Shown here: positions 40,265 to 50,469 of the stretch, in pieces
Layout: each line of letters opens with the position of its first letter
Numbering within the stretch: the first letter of the stretch is position 1
Source of the DNA: an uncultured Pelagibacteraceae bacterium
GTDB lineage: Bacteria; Pseudomonadota; Alphaproteobacteria; Pelagibacterales; Pelagibacteraceae
Direction of reading: 5' to 3'
Length of the DNA stretch: 64,000 nt
Assembly (NCBI GenBank): GCA_902610675.1
Contig: CACLWP010000001.1
Location: 1-64,000, forward strand
The notes under the pieces: model-generated
Told to the model about the DNA's origin: nothing
Seen by the model: only the letters and a program-made list of their open reading frames with translations
Databases searched by the model: none
Translations under genes and position numbers: made by a program

Positions 40265-41350
40265 ATGACAACTATAAAATTTAAAAAATTTAATATCGAT
40301 GCTTATCAACCTGGCAAATCAACTATTAAGAGTTTTAATAAAATCATTAAACTTTCAGCAAATGAATCAGCTCTAGGAGTAAGTGTCAGGGCCAAGAAGG
40401 CAATATCAAATAAAAAACTAAGTCTTTTTAGATATCCTGATGGAAAGTCTAAAAAATTACGAAGTCAGATCTCAAAAAAATTTAGTTGTGACAAAGAAAA
40501 GATAATTTGTGGAGCTGGATCAGACGAAGTTATTCAAATGTTATGCCAACTTTTCCTTAAACCAAAAGATGAAGTAATTCTCCCTCAATTTAGTTTTTTA
40601 ATGTACAGAATATATGCAAAAATAGTTGGAGCAAAAGTTGTTTTTGCCAAAGAAAAAAATTTTAAAGTTTCTGTTTCTGAAATAATTAAAAAAGTAAGCA
40701 ATAAAACTAAAATTGTATTTCTTGCTAATCCAAATAATCCAACTGGCACTTACTTGAACAATTTTGAATTAATTGATTTAAGAAAAAGATTAAGAAAAAA
40801 TATCTTACTTGTTGTAGATGATGCTTATGCAGAGTACATGAAAAATAGAGACTATAAATCTGGTTTAGATTTATTCAAAAATAAGCAGAATGTTTTTATA
40901 TTAAGGACATTCTCAAAAATCTACGGACTATCATCCCTAAGAATTGGTTGGGGATATGGTTCAAAAAAAATTATTGATGCTTTGAATGTTATTAAACCTC
41001 CATTCAATGTTAATGAAGTAGCTCAAAAAGCAGCTATTGAGTCACTTAAGGATAAAAAATTTATTTCACGTTCAGTAAAACATAATTATTTTTATGCAAC
41101 AAAACTGAAAAATTTTTTGAGCAATTATGATATTAGCTCGAATAAAGTTTCTGCTAACTTTCTATTATTGAATTTTAATAGATGCAAACTAAGAGCTAAT
41201 AGTTTCTATGAAAAATTAAAAAAAAAGGGAATTATTTTAAGATCTACTGAAGAAGGTTATAAAATAAAAAATATGCTACGATTAACAATTGGGTCAAAAG
41301 AGGAAAATATAAAATTTATTAAAGCAACAGAAAATATATTTAGAAAATGA
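40265..41350 (+). CDS. hisC: Histidinol-phosphate / aromatic aminotransferase
   Basis: 361 aa; KLSANESALG, GAGSDEVIQMLC, LANPNNPTGTYL, RTFSKIYGLSSLRIGWGYG; next to tyrA. Confidence 0.92.
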   Translation: MTTIKFKKFNIDAYQPGKSTIKSFNKIIKLSANESALGVSVRAKKAISNKKLSLFRYPDGKSKKLRSQISKKFSCDKEKIICGAGSDEVIQMLCQLFLKPKDEVILPQFSFLMYRIYAKIVGAKVVFAKEKNFKVSVSEIIKKVSNKTKIVFLANPNNPTGTYLNNFELIDLRKRLRKNILLVVDDAYAEYMKNRDYKSGLDLFKNKQNVFILRTFSKIYGLSSLRIGWGYGSKKIIDALNVIKPPFNVNEVAQKAAIESLKDKKFISRSVKHNYFYATKLKNFLSNYDISSNKVSANFLLLNFNRCKLRANSFYEKLKKKGIILRSTEEGYKIKNMLRLTIGSKEENIKFIKATENIFRK

Positions 41351-42243
41351 GAAATGTATTAATTATAGGCTGTGGATTATTGGGCTCTTCTTTAGTAAGG
41401 AAGATTTCAAAAAAAAAAATAGCAAAAAAAATATTTATTTATGAAAAATCAAAATCTAATATCGCTAAAATAAAAAGTCTCAAATTACCTGGAACAATTG
41501 TTAAGTCAATTAAAGATGGTTTGGTAAATTCAAACTTAGTGATTTTTTGTACATCAACGAGTGAATATAAAAAACTCATTCTTAAAATTAATAAAACTAT
41601 TTCGCCAAAAACCTTGATTACTGATGTTGGATCTTCAAAAATAGAGTCATCAAAAATTATTAAAAAATTTTTGAAGCGTGATATAAATTGGATAAGGAGT
41701 CACCCTATCGCTGGATCAGAGGTAAGTGGACCAGAATTTGGAAAAGCTGATATGTTCGAGGATAAATTGTGTGTAATAATTAAGGATAAGAAAACAAGTT
41801 CTAAGAATTTAAAATTTTTAATTTCTTTTTGGAAAAAAATGGGCTCAAAAACTGTTATTATGAACTCTGAAAAACATGATAAAGTTTTTTCTATCACAAG
41901 TCATTTACCACATTTAATTGCTTATAATTTGGTAAAATCGGCTCAAGATTTTGAAAAAATACTCAAATTTGGCCTTATTAAATACAGTGCTGGGGGGTTG
42001 AGAGATTTTTCAAGAATAGCTGCTTCAAATGAAATTATGTGGAGAGATATTTTTTTTGAAAATAAGGTTAATGTTACAAAAGCGATAGACTTATTTATCA
42101 AAAACTTAAAATCTTTTAAGAAAGATATAAATTCTAAAAATAATAAGTCAATTTTAAAAAAATTATCTCAGACTAAAAAAGTTAGGTCTAAAATTATTAA
42201 ATTAAAACAGGATGTAAACAAACCTGACTTTGGTAGAGATTAA
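41347..42243 (+). CDS. tyrA: Prephenate/arogenate dehydrogenase
   Basis: 298 aa; IIGCGLLGSSLVRKI, TDVGSSKIE, RSHPIAGSEVSGPEFG, SHLPHLIAYNLV. Confidence 0.93.
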   Translation: MRNVLIIGCGLLGSSLVRKISKKKIAKKIFIYEKSKSNIAKIKSLKLPGTIVKSIKDGLVNSNLVIFCTSTSEYKKLILKINKTISPKTLITDVGSSKIESSKIIKKFLKRDINWIRSHPIAGSEVSGPEFGKADMFEDKLCVIIKDKKTSSKNLKFLISFWKKMGSKTVIMNSEKHDKVFSITSHLPHLIAYNLVKSAQDFEKILKFGLIKYSAGGLRDFSRIAASNEIMWRDIFFENKVNVTKAIDLFIKNLKSFKKDINSKNNKSILKKLSQTKKVRSKIIKLKQDVNKPDFGRD

Positions 42244-42992
42244 ATATTACTGATATTACTTACTTTTTTAACTTTTAGATTTGCAGTTTTATCAATTAAT
42301 TTAATTGTTTGTGATGTTGGCATTATTATCACCTTCTTTTTTGGTCCATAAGCATGAATAAATCTAGATTTATTTAGACATATACCAACATGTCCTTTCC
42401 AAAATACGATATCTCCTTTAAGCCGATTTTTACCTCTTTTTCTTTTACAAAATCTTATTTGATCTTTTGTATCTCTTGGAAAATATATTCTGTTGTAATA
42501 AAAATAGATTTGAATTAATGCTGAACAATCGATACCAACACAGGTTTTTCCTCCCCATAAGTATTTTGTGTTTAAAAAGAATTTGAATATTTTGATATAA
42601 TTTTTTTCAAGGTGATCAATATTTTTGACATCACTTTTTTTGATCCATTTATTTTTTTCAAATTCTACAAACTTTTTATTTTCATTTATTTTACACACAC
42701 CAGATCCATAATATAGATAATGGTTTGAAGGCAAAAATTTTTTACCTTTTTTAGAGAAAATTCTAGATTTAATTTTTGAAATTTTATGTGAGGGTTTAAA
42801 ATTTTCTAAAAATTTATCTTTTTTTATATATCCAATATAATTGTCATAATGAGTTTTTATTTTTATATATCTTTTTCTTTTCAATAGAATCTTAAATTTC
42901 TCTCCATATAAAATTTGTGAAACTACCTCAGAATTGGGAGATGGTTTAAAATAAACGTTAGCTACAGATTTATTTAAAAATTTATTTTTCAC
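42240..42992 (-). CDS. NlpC/P60 family peptidase with N-terminal SH3-like domain
   Basis: 250 aa; YLWGGKTCVGIDCSALIQIYFYYN catalytic Cys motif, GDIVFWKGHVGICL His motif. Confidence 0.9.
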   Translation of the reverse strand: MKNKFLNKSVANVYFKPSPNSEVVSQILYGEKFKILLKRKRYIKIKTHYDNYIGYIKKDKFLENFKPSHKISKIKSRIFSKKGKKFLPSNHYLYYGSGVCKINENKKFVEFEKNKWIKKSDVKNIDHLEKNYIKIFKFFLNTKYLWGGKTCVGIDCSALIQIYFYYNRIYFPRDTKDQIRFCKRKRGKNRLKGDIVFWKGHVGICLNKSRFIHAYGPKKKVIIMPTSQTIKLIDKTANLKVKKVSNISNI

Positions 42993-44358
42993 TTAGTTGT
43001 AGTTTATTTTTCATAATCCATAGGATTATTAATGAAGGAATTACCATTAGCGCAGTCAATATAAAAAATATTCCCCAATCACCATTTAACCAATCAACAA
43101 GGGCACCAGAGGAGGAGGCTAAAGTTGTTCTTCCAGCTGTGCCTATTGATGCTAAGAGTGCATATTGAGTTGCTGTATAGGCTCTGTCTACGAGCATAGA
43201 TATAAAGGCCACAAAAGCTACTGTTGCAAATGCAGCAGCTATATCATCAAAAATAACTGCAATAGCAAATAAAAATTCTGATTTATCGCTCCAGGCCAAT
43301 ACACTAAACAAAAGGTTTGTACTTGCCATCATTACTCCAGCAAAAAACATTGCTTTTAAAACACCAGATCTTATCACAAAAAGCCCACCTAGAAGAGTAA
43401 ACGTCACAGTAGTGATCCAACCTAACGTTTTAGAGTAAATAGCGATATCCGATTTACTAAAACCTATTTCTTTATAAAAAATTATAGACATCCTTCCAAG
43501 AAATGCCTCTCCCACTTTAAATAAAAAAACAAATCCTAAAATTCCTAGAGCAATTGAAAAGCCATTCTTTTTAAAAAAACTAATGATTGGGCCACTAATT
43601 GTTCCAGCAACCCAGGTTATCAATTTTGTAAATATATTTTCATTTTTAAATTGAGATGATATCAATTTGTCATTTTCTTTTTGCTGATTTTGTCTCTCTA
43701 AATTTCCAGACTCATCAATGAACATTAAGCCAATGTTCATTAAAATTACTAAAATCCCCAAAATTAAGAAAGTTAGTTGCCAATAATTTTCAAAACCAAT
43801 GTTTTGTAGAATATCTGCTGCAAATAATGATAGTACTCCACCTAACTTGTACCCTGTCCACCAACCCACAACCGCCATCGCGGCTCCAGCAGCCATGGAT
43901 TTTCCCTCATTCTCACCAATCTGTTCAATTCTTAAAGCATCAACTGTTATATCTTGAGTTGATGATGCAATAGCAATTATTAAGCCTACTGAAACAACCA
44001 AAGCTAAATTTCCAGATGGATCGAGTAAACTCCAAAGAGCGAGTGAGAGTAAGATGATAGTTTGCATCAAAACAATCCATCCTCTTCTGTGACCTATTTT
44101 TTTTGTTAAATATGGTATTTGTATTCTATCTATTAAAGGTGCCCATAAATAATTAAATGCGTAAACTGCAAAAATTAACCCAGCCCATCCAACAGTTGAT
44201 CTACTTAATCCATCTTCTTTTAACCATAAACTTAGACTACTTCCAATCAAAACCCATGGAAAACCTGATATTGCACCAAGCAATAAAATTTTGAGCATTC
44301 TTTTTTCAAAATAAACTGAGAACATTTCAGACAAAGAATTTTTTTTAATTTCTATCAA
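42982..44358 (-). CDS. AmpG-like MFS transporter (muropeptide permease family)
   Basis: Multi-TM protein; LLGAISGFPWVLIGSSLSLWLKEDG and SSTQDITVDALRIE. ORF track starts at TTG 44373; GGAGGA spacing favours TTG at 44358. Confidence 0.85.
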   Translation of the reverse strand: MIEIKKNSLSEMFSVYFEKRMLKILLLGAISGFPWVLIGSSLSLWLKEDGLSRSTVGWAGLIFAVYAFNYLWAPLIDRIQIPYLTKKIGHRRGWIVLMQTIILLSLALWSLLDPSGNLALVVSVGLIIAIASSTQDITVDALRIEQIGENEGKSMAAGAAMAVVGWWTGYKLGGVLSLFAADILQNIGFENYWQLTFLILGILVILMNIGLMFIDESGNLERQNQQKENDKLISSQFKNENIFTKLITWVAGTISGPIISFFKKNGFSIALGILGFVFLFKVGEAFLGRMSIIFYKEIGFSKSDIAIYSKTLGWITTVTFTLLGGLFVIRSGVLKAMFFAGVMMASTNLLFSVLAWSDKSEFLFAIAVIFDDIAAAFATVAFVAFISMLVDRAYTATQYALLASIGTAGRTTLASSSGALVDWLNGDWGIFFILTALMVIPSLIILWIMKNKLQLSEK

Positions 44359-44360
44359 AT

Positions 44361-45800
44361 CTAATTCCTCCAAAAGGATGGTAAAAATAATACAAGGATT
44401 GCAAATAATTCCAATCTACCCAAGATCATACCAAAACTTAAAATCCACTTGGAGATATCAGGTAGTGATGAAAAATTTCCGTTTGGCCCAATAGTTGAGC
44501 CTAAACCAGGTCCTACATTTGAAATAGATGTTGCAGCACCAGATATTGATGTAATAAAGTCAAGACCCGTCAAAGATAATAATGCCGTAATTGTAAAAAA
44601 AATCAATAGATACATATAAATGAAAGAAATTACTGATGCAGTAAATTTATCATCAACAGCACTTTGATTATACTTAAGAACAAAAATTCCTTTAGGATAG
44701 ATGATTTTTTTTAGTTGAGTCAGAACAAATGAATAAAGTATTTGAAATCTAAATATTTTTATACCACAAGTTGTCGAGCCAGCACATCCACCAATAAACA
44801 TTAAACCTATGAATATAATTAAAGGAAATCCACCCCAGTTATCAAATTGTGCATTTACATATCCAGTTCCTGTTAAAATTGATATTACATTGAATAAAAC
44901 TGTTCTGAAGTTTAGCTCAGATGATTTATCTAAAAATAAATAAATTGATAAGATCAGAATACTTATTAGGATTATTTTCAAAAAAGTTCTAATTTGAATA
45001 TCTGAGAAAAAAATTTTTCTGTTACCGTTTAAGAATTTGATATAAGCGATAAAAGGTAAACTTCCCAAGATAATAAAAATTATTGCTGAGATTTCTATTG
45101 AAAAACTGTTAAAGAAACCGATGGACTCGTTATAGTTTGAAAAACCTCCAGTTGCTATTGTTGTCATAGAATGGGTTATACTATCAAAAGTATTCATCCC
45201 AAGAATTTTATATGATATTGCGCAAAGAGTAGTGAGACCTGAATAAATATAAATTAATCTCAACGCAATTTCTTTTGATTTAGGTAGAATTTTTTCAGAT
45301 GTGTCGCTGTTGGAAATTTTAAATAATTGCATACCACCAACATTCATTATTGGCATCAAAGTGATCGCCATAACAATTATTCCAATACCACCCAACCATT
45401 GAAGAATTGCTCTCCAAAGCAAAATTGCTTTAGGCATCTCTTCTAAATTTGGAATGATTGTTGATCCAGTTGTTGTGATGCCCGACATACTCTCAAAAAA
45501 TGCATTGGTGAACGAAAAATTGACTTCAGAAAATATTAGCGGAAGTGAGCCAAAAATTGCGATACTTAGCCAAGATAACGCGGTTAATAAAAAAGCTTGC
45601 TGTAAATTTAACTTCTTATCATGATCAAGATTAGATAAAAAAAATAGCGTACCAAAAATAATTGTAATAATTGAGGCGCCAAAAAAAGAAGAGTCAATTT
45701 CTTTAAAAAAAAATTGAACAAATATTGGGACCAACATAAAAATTCCAAGAATTATTTGAAGAATTCCAAGAGTAAAAAAAACAGTTTTATAATTAGACAT
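44361..45800 (-). CDS. trkH: Trk-type potassium uptake membrane subunit
   Basis: 479 aa; FFESMSGITTTGSTI, HSMTTIATGGFSNYNESIGFF, GGCAGSTTCGIKIFRF. Confidence 0.95.
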   Translation of the reverse strand: MSNYKTVFFTLGILQIILGIFMLVPIFVQFFFKEIDSSFFGASIITIIFGTLFFLSNLDHDKKLNLQQAFLLTALSWLSIAIFGSLPLIFSEVNFSFTNAFFESMSGITTTGSTIIPNLEEMPKAILLWRAILQWLGGIGIIVMAITLMPIMNVGGMQLFKISNSDTSEKILPKSKEIALRLIYIYSGLTTLCAISYKILGMNTFDSITHSMTTIATGGFSNYNESIGFFNSFSIEISAIIFIILGSLPFIAYIKFLNGNRKIFFSDIQIRTFLKIILISILILSIYLFLDKSSELNFRTVLFNVISILTGTGYVNAQFDNWGGFPLIIFIGLMFIGGCAGSTTCGIKIFRFQILYSFVLTQLKKIIYPKGIFVLKYNQSAVDDKFTASVISFIYMYLLIFFTITALLSLTGLDFITSISGAATSISNVGPGLGSTIGPNGNFSSLPDISKWILSFGMILGRLELFAILVLFLPSFWRN

Positions 45801-45888
45801 TTTGATAGAACATTATTTTATGGTAAATAAATTTCAACTCTATAAGAATAAGTAAAAGCGTTAATTTAAGATTTTATTTGAATTAATC

Positions 45889-47451
45889 ATGATTAAAAAA
45901 GAGAATTTTGATAAAACAAGTGCATGGCCTTTCGTTGAAGCAAAAAAAATGCTTCGGGAAAGAAAATCTTTTATAGAAAAAAAAGGCAAAATAATTCTTC
46001 AAACAGGTTATGGTCCTAGTGGCCTTCCACATTTAGGAACTTTTGGAGAAGTTGCAAGGACATCAATGATTGTAAATGCACTAAAACATTTGACTGATTT
46101 ACCAACCGAAATCATTACTTTTTCAGATGATATGGACGGTCTTAGAAAAGTACCTGATAACGTTCCACAAAAAGAATTATTAGAAAAAAATTTACACAAA
46201 CCGCTTACTAATGTGCCTGATCCCTTTCAAAAATTTAATAGTTTTGGTGAGCATAATAATGAAATTTTAAAAAAATTTTTAAACAATTTTAAATTTAAAT
46301 ATAATTTTAAAAGTTCAACATCACTTTATAAATCAGGTTTCTTTAACTCTTCTCTCCAAGTTATTTTAGAGAATTATAATGGTATAATGAATATAATACT
46401 TCCTACACTAGGAAAAGAGAGACAAAAATCGTACAGCCCATTTCTTCCAATTTGTCCAGTTACAGGTCATGTTCTAGAAATACCTGTAAAAAGCATTAAT
46501 AAAGAAAAATCTATTATTGTTTTTGATAATAATGGAAAAGATTTGGAAACAAGTATTTATGATGGAAAGTGTAAGTTACAGTGGAAAGTTGATTGGGCTA
46601 TGAGATGGTATGCACTGGATGTTGATTTTGAAATGTATGGAAAGGATCTTATAGAGAGCGCAATACTTTCAACAAAAATTATAAAATTGATTGGGAAAAA
46701 AAATCCGTCAGGGTTTGCATATGAACTATTTTTGGATGAGAAAGGAGAGAAGATTTCAAAATCAAAAGGAAACGGCATCACTATTGATCAATGGTTAGAG
46801 TATGCCTCTCCTGAAAGTTTGTCTCTGTATATGTATCAAAATCCAAAAAGAGCAAAAAAACTTTACAAAGAAATAGTTTCAAAAACAGTTGATGATTATT
46901 TGGATCTGATTGAGAAAGCAAAAAATCAAAATGAGTTACAGCTTCTTATGAATCCTGTATGGCATGTTCATAATAGTTCGGTACCTAAAGAAAATATGAT
47001 TATGTCATTTTCAATGTTATTAAACTTAGTCGAAACAAGTAATGCTGACAGCAAAGAACTTCTTTGGAAATTTGTTAAAAAATATAAAAAAGACATTTCG
47101 GAAAAAGATAATCCTATCTTTGATAATTTAGTAGGCTACGCAATAAAGTATTTTAATGACGTAATAAAATTGAAAAAAAAATATAAAAAACCTAATAGTG
47201 AAGAAAAAAAAGCTTTAGAAGCTATGGTAAAAACTTTAGATAAATGTGACGACAAAATGAAACCAGAAGACATTCAAACAATGATATATTCGACTGGTAA
47301 AGAAAATGGATACGCCGAGAATCTTCGAGATTGGTTTAAATTAATTTACGAGGTAGTTTTTGGAGACGAAAATGGACCAAGGATGGGTTTTTTTATAAGT
47401 TTTTTTGGTGTGAAAGAAACAAAAGATCTTATATTAAATAAAATTAAATAA
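45889..47451 (+). CDS. lysS: Class I lysyl-tRNA synthetase
   Basis: 520 aa; GYGPSGLPHLGTFGEVARTSMI and KISKSKGNGIT motifs. Confidence 0.95.
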   Translation: MIKKENFDKTSAWPFVEAKKMLRERKSFIEKKGKIILQTGYGPSGLPHLGTFGEVARTSMIVNALKHLTDLPTEIITFSDDMDGLRKVPDNVPQKELLEKNLHKPLTNVPDPFQKFNSFGEHNNEILKKFLNNFKFKYNFKSSTSLYKSGFFNSSLQVILENYNGIMNIILPTLGKERQKSYSPFLPICPVTGHVLEIPVKSINKEKSIIVFDNNGKDLETSIYDGKCKLQWKVDWAMRWYALDVDFEMYGKDLIESAILSTKIIKLIGKKNPSGFAYELFLDEKGEKISKSKGNGITIDQWLEYASPESLSLYMYQNPKRAKKLYKEIVSKTVDDYLDLIEKAKNQNELQLLMNPVWHVHNSSVPKENMIMSFSMLLNLVETSNADSKELLWKFVKKYKKDISEKDNPIFDNLVGYAIKYFNDVIKLKKKYKKPNSEEKKALEAMVKTLDKCDDKMKPEDIQTMIYSTGKENGYAENLRDWFKLIYEVVFGDENGPRMGFFISFFGVKETKDLILNKIK

Positions 47452-48497
47452 TGTTTTCAAATTTAAGATCTTTAATTTTTAAATTAGATCCTGAGACGGC
47501 TCATAGTTTAGCGATAAAGTCACTAAAATTTAATTTTATTCCAAATATTTTAGATGACGAAAAAAATAACCCTCTTTTTAAGACAAAATTATTTAATAAA
47601 GATATAGAAAATCCAATTGGTATGGCAGCAGGATTTGATAAGAATGCCGAGGTATATAATTCATTGTTCAATTTAGGGTTTGGTTTCGTCGAAGTAGGAA
47701 CTGTTACACCATTAGAACAATACGGAAATCCCAAACCTAGAGTTTTTAGATTAGTAGAAGATGAGGCCCTGATAAATAGACTTGGTTTCAATAACCTAGG
47801 TTCAAGAAATATTGTAGATCGAATTAAAAGAAATAATCCAACCGGATTACTTGGAATAAATATTGGACCTAATAAAGACTCAGAAGATAGAACTAATGAT
47901 TATATACAGTGTTTAAAAATATTTAATGGGGTCTCTGATTATATTACTGTTAATATTTCATCACCAAACACCGAAGATTTAAGAAATTTTCATGATCAAA
48001 AAAAATTAGATGATCTTTTAAAACTAATAGAAAAAGAGAAGAAAGATCTTAACTCTAAAACACCTATGGCGGTAAAAGTATCACCAGATATTAATGATAA
48101 AGAAATTATGAAAATTTCTGAAGTACTTTTAGATAACGAGATAGAAGCTGCTATTATTTCTAACACATCTGATACAACAAGAGAAAATTTACAAAATACT
48201 CAAAGCCATCAAAAAGGAGGATTATCCGGGAAACCTATTGAGTTAAAGTCTTCAGAGCTTATCAGAAAATTTTATAAAGTTTTAAAAGGTAGAATCAAAA
48301 TTATAGGTGTAGGTGGTGTGGACTCTGGAAGATCTGCTTATCAAAAATTTTTAGCAGGAGCTGATTATTTACAACTTTATACAGGCATGGTTTTTAAAGG
48401 TCCAAATATTGTTGGTCTAATTAAAAAAGAGCTGAAGGAAATATTATTAAAAGATGGTGTAAAAAACTTTAATGAAATAGTAGGAAAAAAGGATTAG
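47451..48497 (+). CDS. pyrD: Dihydroorotate dehydrogenase (quinone)
   Basis: 348 aa; NPIGMAAGFDKNAEVY, GFGFVEVGTVTPLEQYGNPKPRVFRL, YITVNISSPNTEDLR. Confidence 0.97.
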   Translation: MFSNLRSLIFKLDPETAHSLAIKSLKFNFIPNILDDEKNNPLFKTKLFNKDIENPIGMAAGFDKNAEVYNSLFNLGFGFVEVGTVTPLEQYGNPKPRVFRLVEDEALINRLGFNNLGSRNIVDRIKRNNPTGLLGINIGPNKDSEDRTNDYIQCLKIFNGVSDYITVNISSPNTEDLRNFHDQKKLDDLLKLIEKEKKDLNSKTPMAVKVSPDINDKEIMKISEVLLDNEIEAAIISNTSDTTRENLQNTQSHQKGGLSGKPIELKSSELIRKFYKVLKGRIKIIGVGGVDSGRSAYQKFLAGADYLQLYTGMVFKGPNIVGLIKKELKEILLKDGVKNFNEIVGKKD

Positions 48498-48512
48498 GAT
48501 AATCTATTAAAC

Positions 48513-48541
48513 TTGACGCCATCAATATCTCACTTTATATA
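48513..48541 (+). promoter_or_regulatory. Putative sigma70 promoter of rpmB
   Basis: TTGACG, 17 nt, TATATA; ATG 12 nt downstream of the -10. Confidence 0.65.
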
Positions 48542-48553
48542 GTCGAACAAATT

Positions 48554-48868
48554 ATGACAAAAAAATGTGAATTAACTGGGAAAAATCCAATGAAAGGTCA
48601 TAACGTTAGTCATGCTAACAATAAGACAAAAAGAAGATTCTTACCTAATTTAAAAAAAGTAAAATTTACAAGTGAACTTTTAAAAAGAAGCTTAAGATTA
48701 ACAGTGAGTAATGCAGGGGTTAGATCAGTAGATAAAAAAGGTAGTTTTGATGAATTTCTAAAATCTGTAAAAAATAAGAATTTATCTCCTAGATTAAAAA
48801 AACTAAAAAAAAGCTTATTAATTAAATCTCCATTTCAAAAAAAACCTATTCAATCTAAAACTGCATAA
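48554..48868 (+). CDS. rpmB: 50S ribosomal protein L28
   Basis: 104 aa; [31 protein letters not shown]. Confidence 0.97.
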   Translation: MTKKCELTGKNPMKGHNVSHANNKTKRRFLPNLKKVKFTSELLKRSLRLTVSNAGVRSVDKKGSFDEFLKSVKNKNLSPRLKKLKKSLLIKSPFQKKPIQSKTA

Positions 48869-49416
48869 TGAATAAAATATTTTTGACACTTTCATTTTTA
48901 ATGGGGCTTGTTGTACTAGCTTCTAATTATTTGGTTCAATTTCCTATTAAATATTATGGACTAGAGGAAATATTAACATACGGAGCTTTTAGTTACCCGA
49001 TCGCATTTTTAATAACCGATTTAGCTAATAGATCTTTTGGAAAGTTGATTGCTAGAAAAATTGTCTACATTGGTTTTTCGATAGGAATTTTATTTACATT
49101 AATATTTTCTACAAATTTCACTGATCTAATATCAATAAGAATAGCAATCGGATCAGGAACAGCATTTATTATTGCTCAACTTTTAGATGTTCAAATATTT
49201 GATCAATTAAGGAAGAAAAAATGGTTTGTTGCTCCTCTAACATCCTCTTTGATTGGATCTACCGTTGATACTTTCTTATTTTTTTCCATATCTTTTTATG
49301 GAACAGGAATAACATGGGTAACATTATCTTTAGGTGACTTGGCAGTTAAAATTTTTGTTGCTTTAGTAATGTTGATTCCTTTTAGATTACTGTTAGGTAC
49401 TTTAAAAGCAGCCTAA
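48868..49416 (+). CDS. Queuosine precursor transporter (VUT/YhhQ family)
   Basis: 182 aa; LTYGAFSYPIAFLITDLANRSFGKLIARKIVYIGF; multi-TM. Confidence 0.88.
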   Translation: MNKIFLTLSFLMGLVVLASNYLVQFPIKYYGLEEILTYGAFSYPIAFLITDLANRSFGKLIARKIVYIGFSIGILFTLIFSTNFTDLISIRIAIGSGTAFIIAQLLDVQIFDQLRKKKWFVAPLTSSLIGSTVDTFLFFSISFYGTGITWVTLSLGDLAVKIFVALVMLIPFRLLLGTLKAA

Positions 49417-49430
49417 CTAAATGTTAGGCT
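49410..49430. terminator. Putative bidirectional hairpin spanning convergent stop codons
   Basis: AGCCTAAC-TAAAT-GTTAGGCT: perfect 8-bp inverted repeat, 5-nt loop, containing the stop codons of both convergent CDS. Confidence 0.6.
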
Positions 49431-50469
49431 CTTGTTGTGTCATACAATGTATTGCTCCAAAACCCCATATTAATTTACTGCAATCAATTGTTTCGACTTT
49501 TCTATTTTTAAAATAATTTTTAAAAATTTTAACGGCAATATTATCCTCTTTAACCCTAAAGATGGGAAGCAAAACTTTTTTATTACAAATATAAAAGTTC
49601 ATATAACTAGCAGGAACTCTTGTATTATCTATATATATGGGTGAGGGCATAGGTACCTTTATGATTTTAAATTTTTTACCCCTTTCATCTCTAGATTTTT
49701 TTAATATCTCAAAATTTTTATTAAGGTTTTTGTAATTTTTGTCGTTTTTATTTTTTTCAATGGCAGTCATAATTGTATCTCTTGATACAAATCTGGAAAT
49801 ATCATCAACATGGCCATGTGTATCATCACCAATAATTCCTTTTTTTAACCATATAAAATTTTTTATATTTAAATATTTATTGAATATTCCCTCGTAGTCT
49901 TTCTTATTAAACTTTTTATTTCTCTCTTGAATTTTGCTCAATAAACATTCTTCTGTTAATAAAATTGTTCCAGCACCATTTACATCAAAAGCTCCACCTT
50001 CCATTATTACTTTTCTTGATTTCCCATTTTTTTTGATAGTTGGATTGATTTTTTTTAATTTGACAATTTTACTTAGTTTATCGTTAATTTTGTTGTCATT
50101 TTTGTAATTTTTATACTTTGCCCAGCCGTTAAACACGAAGTTTAATATAATCTTTTTTTTATACTTTTTGTTAGTTAAAAAAATTGGACCTGAATCTCTC
50201 AACCATATTCTATCAGTTTTTATCCTATGGAAACTAATATTTTTAATTTTACTTAATTTGAGGATTTTTTTTATGTTTTCGATTTTACTGTTAATAATCA
50301 AATTAACCTTTTGGTGTTTTGATATTTTATATATAATTTTTAAAATTACTTCAGGAATGAGCTTATATAAACCAGGCCAATCATTTTTATTATATGGCCA
50401 TGCAATCCAGACAGATTTTTGAGGCTCCCATTCTCCAGGCATTCTAAATCCGTTAAGTTTTTCACTCAT
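49417..50469 (-). CDS. aguA: Agmatine deiminase
   Basis: 350 aa; RMPGEWEPQKSVWIAWPYN, DRIWLRDSGPIFL, DDTHGHVDDISRFVS, GFGAIHCMTQQEP. Confidence 0.94.
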   Translation of the reverse strand: MSEKLNGFRMPGEWEPQKSVWIAWPYNKNDWPGLYKLIPEVILKIIYKISKHQKVNLIINSKIENIKKILKLSKIKNISFHRIKTDRIWLRDSGPIFLTNKKYKKKIILNFVFNGWAKYKNYKNDNKINDKLSKIVKLKKINPTIKKNGKSRKVIMEGGAFDVNGAGTILLTEECLLSKIQERNKKFNKKDYEGIFNKYLNIKNFIWLKKGIIGDDTHGHVDDISRFVSRDTIMTAIEKNKNDKNYKNLNKNFEILKKSRDERGKKFKIIKVPMPSPIYIDNTRVPASYMNFYICNKKVLLPIFRVKEDNIAVKIFKNYFKNRKVETIDCSKLIWGFGAIHCMTQQEPNI

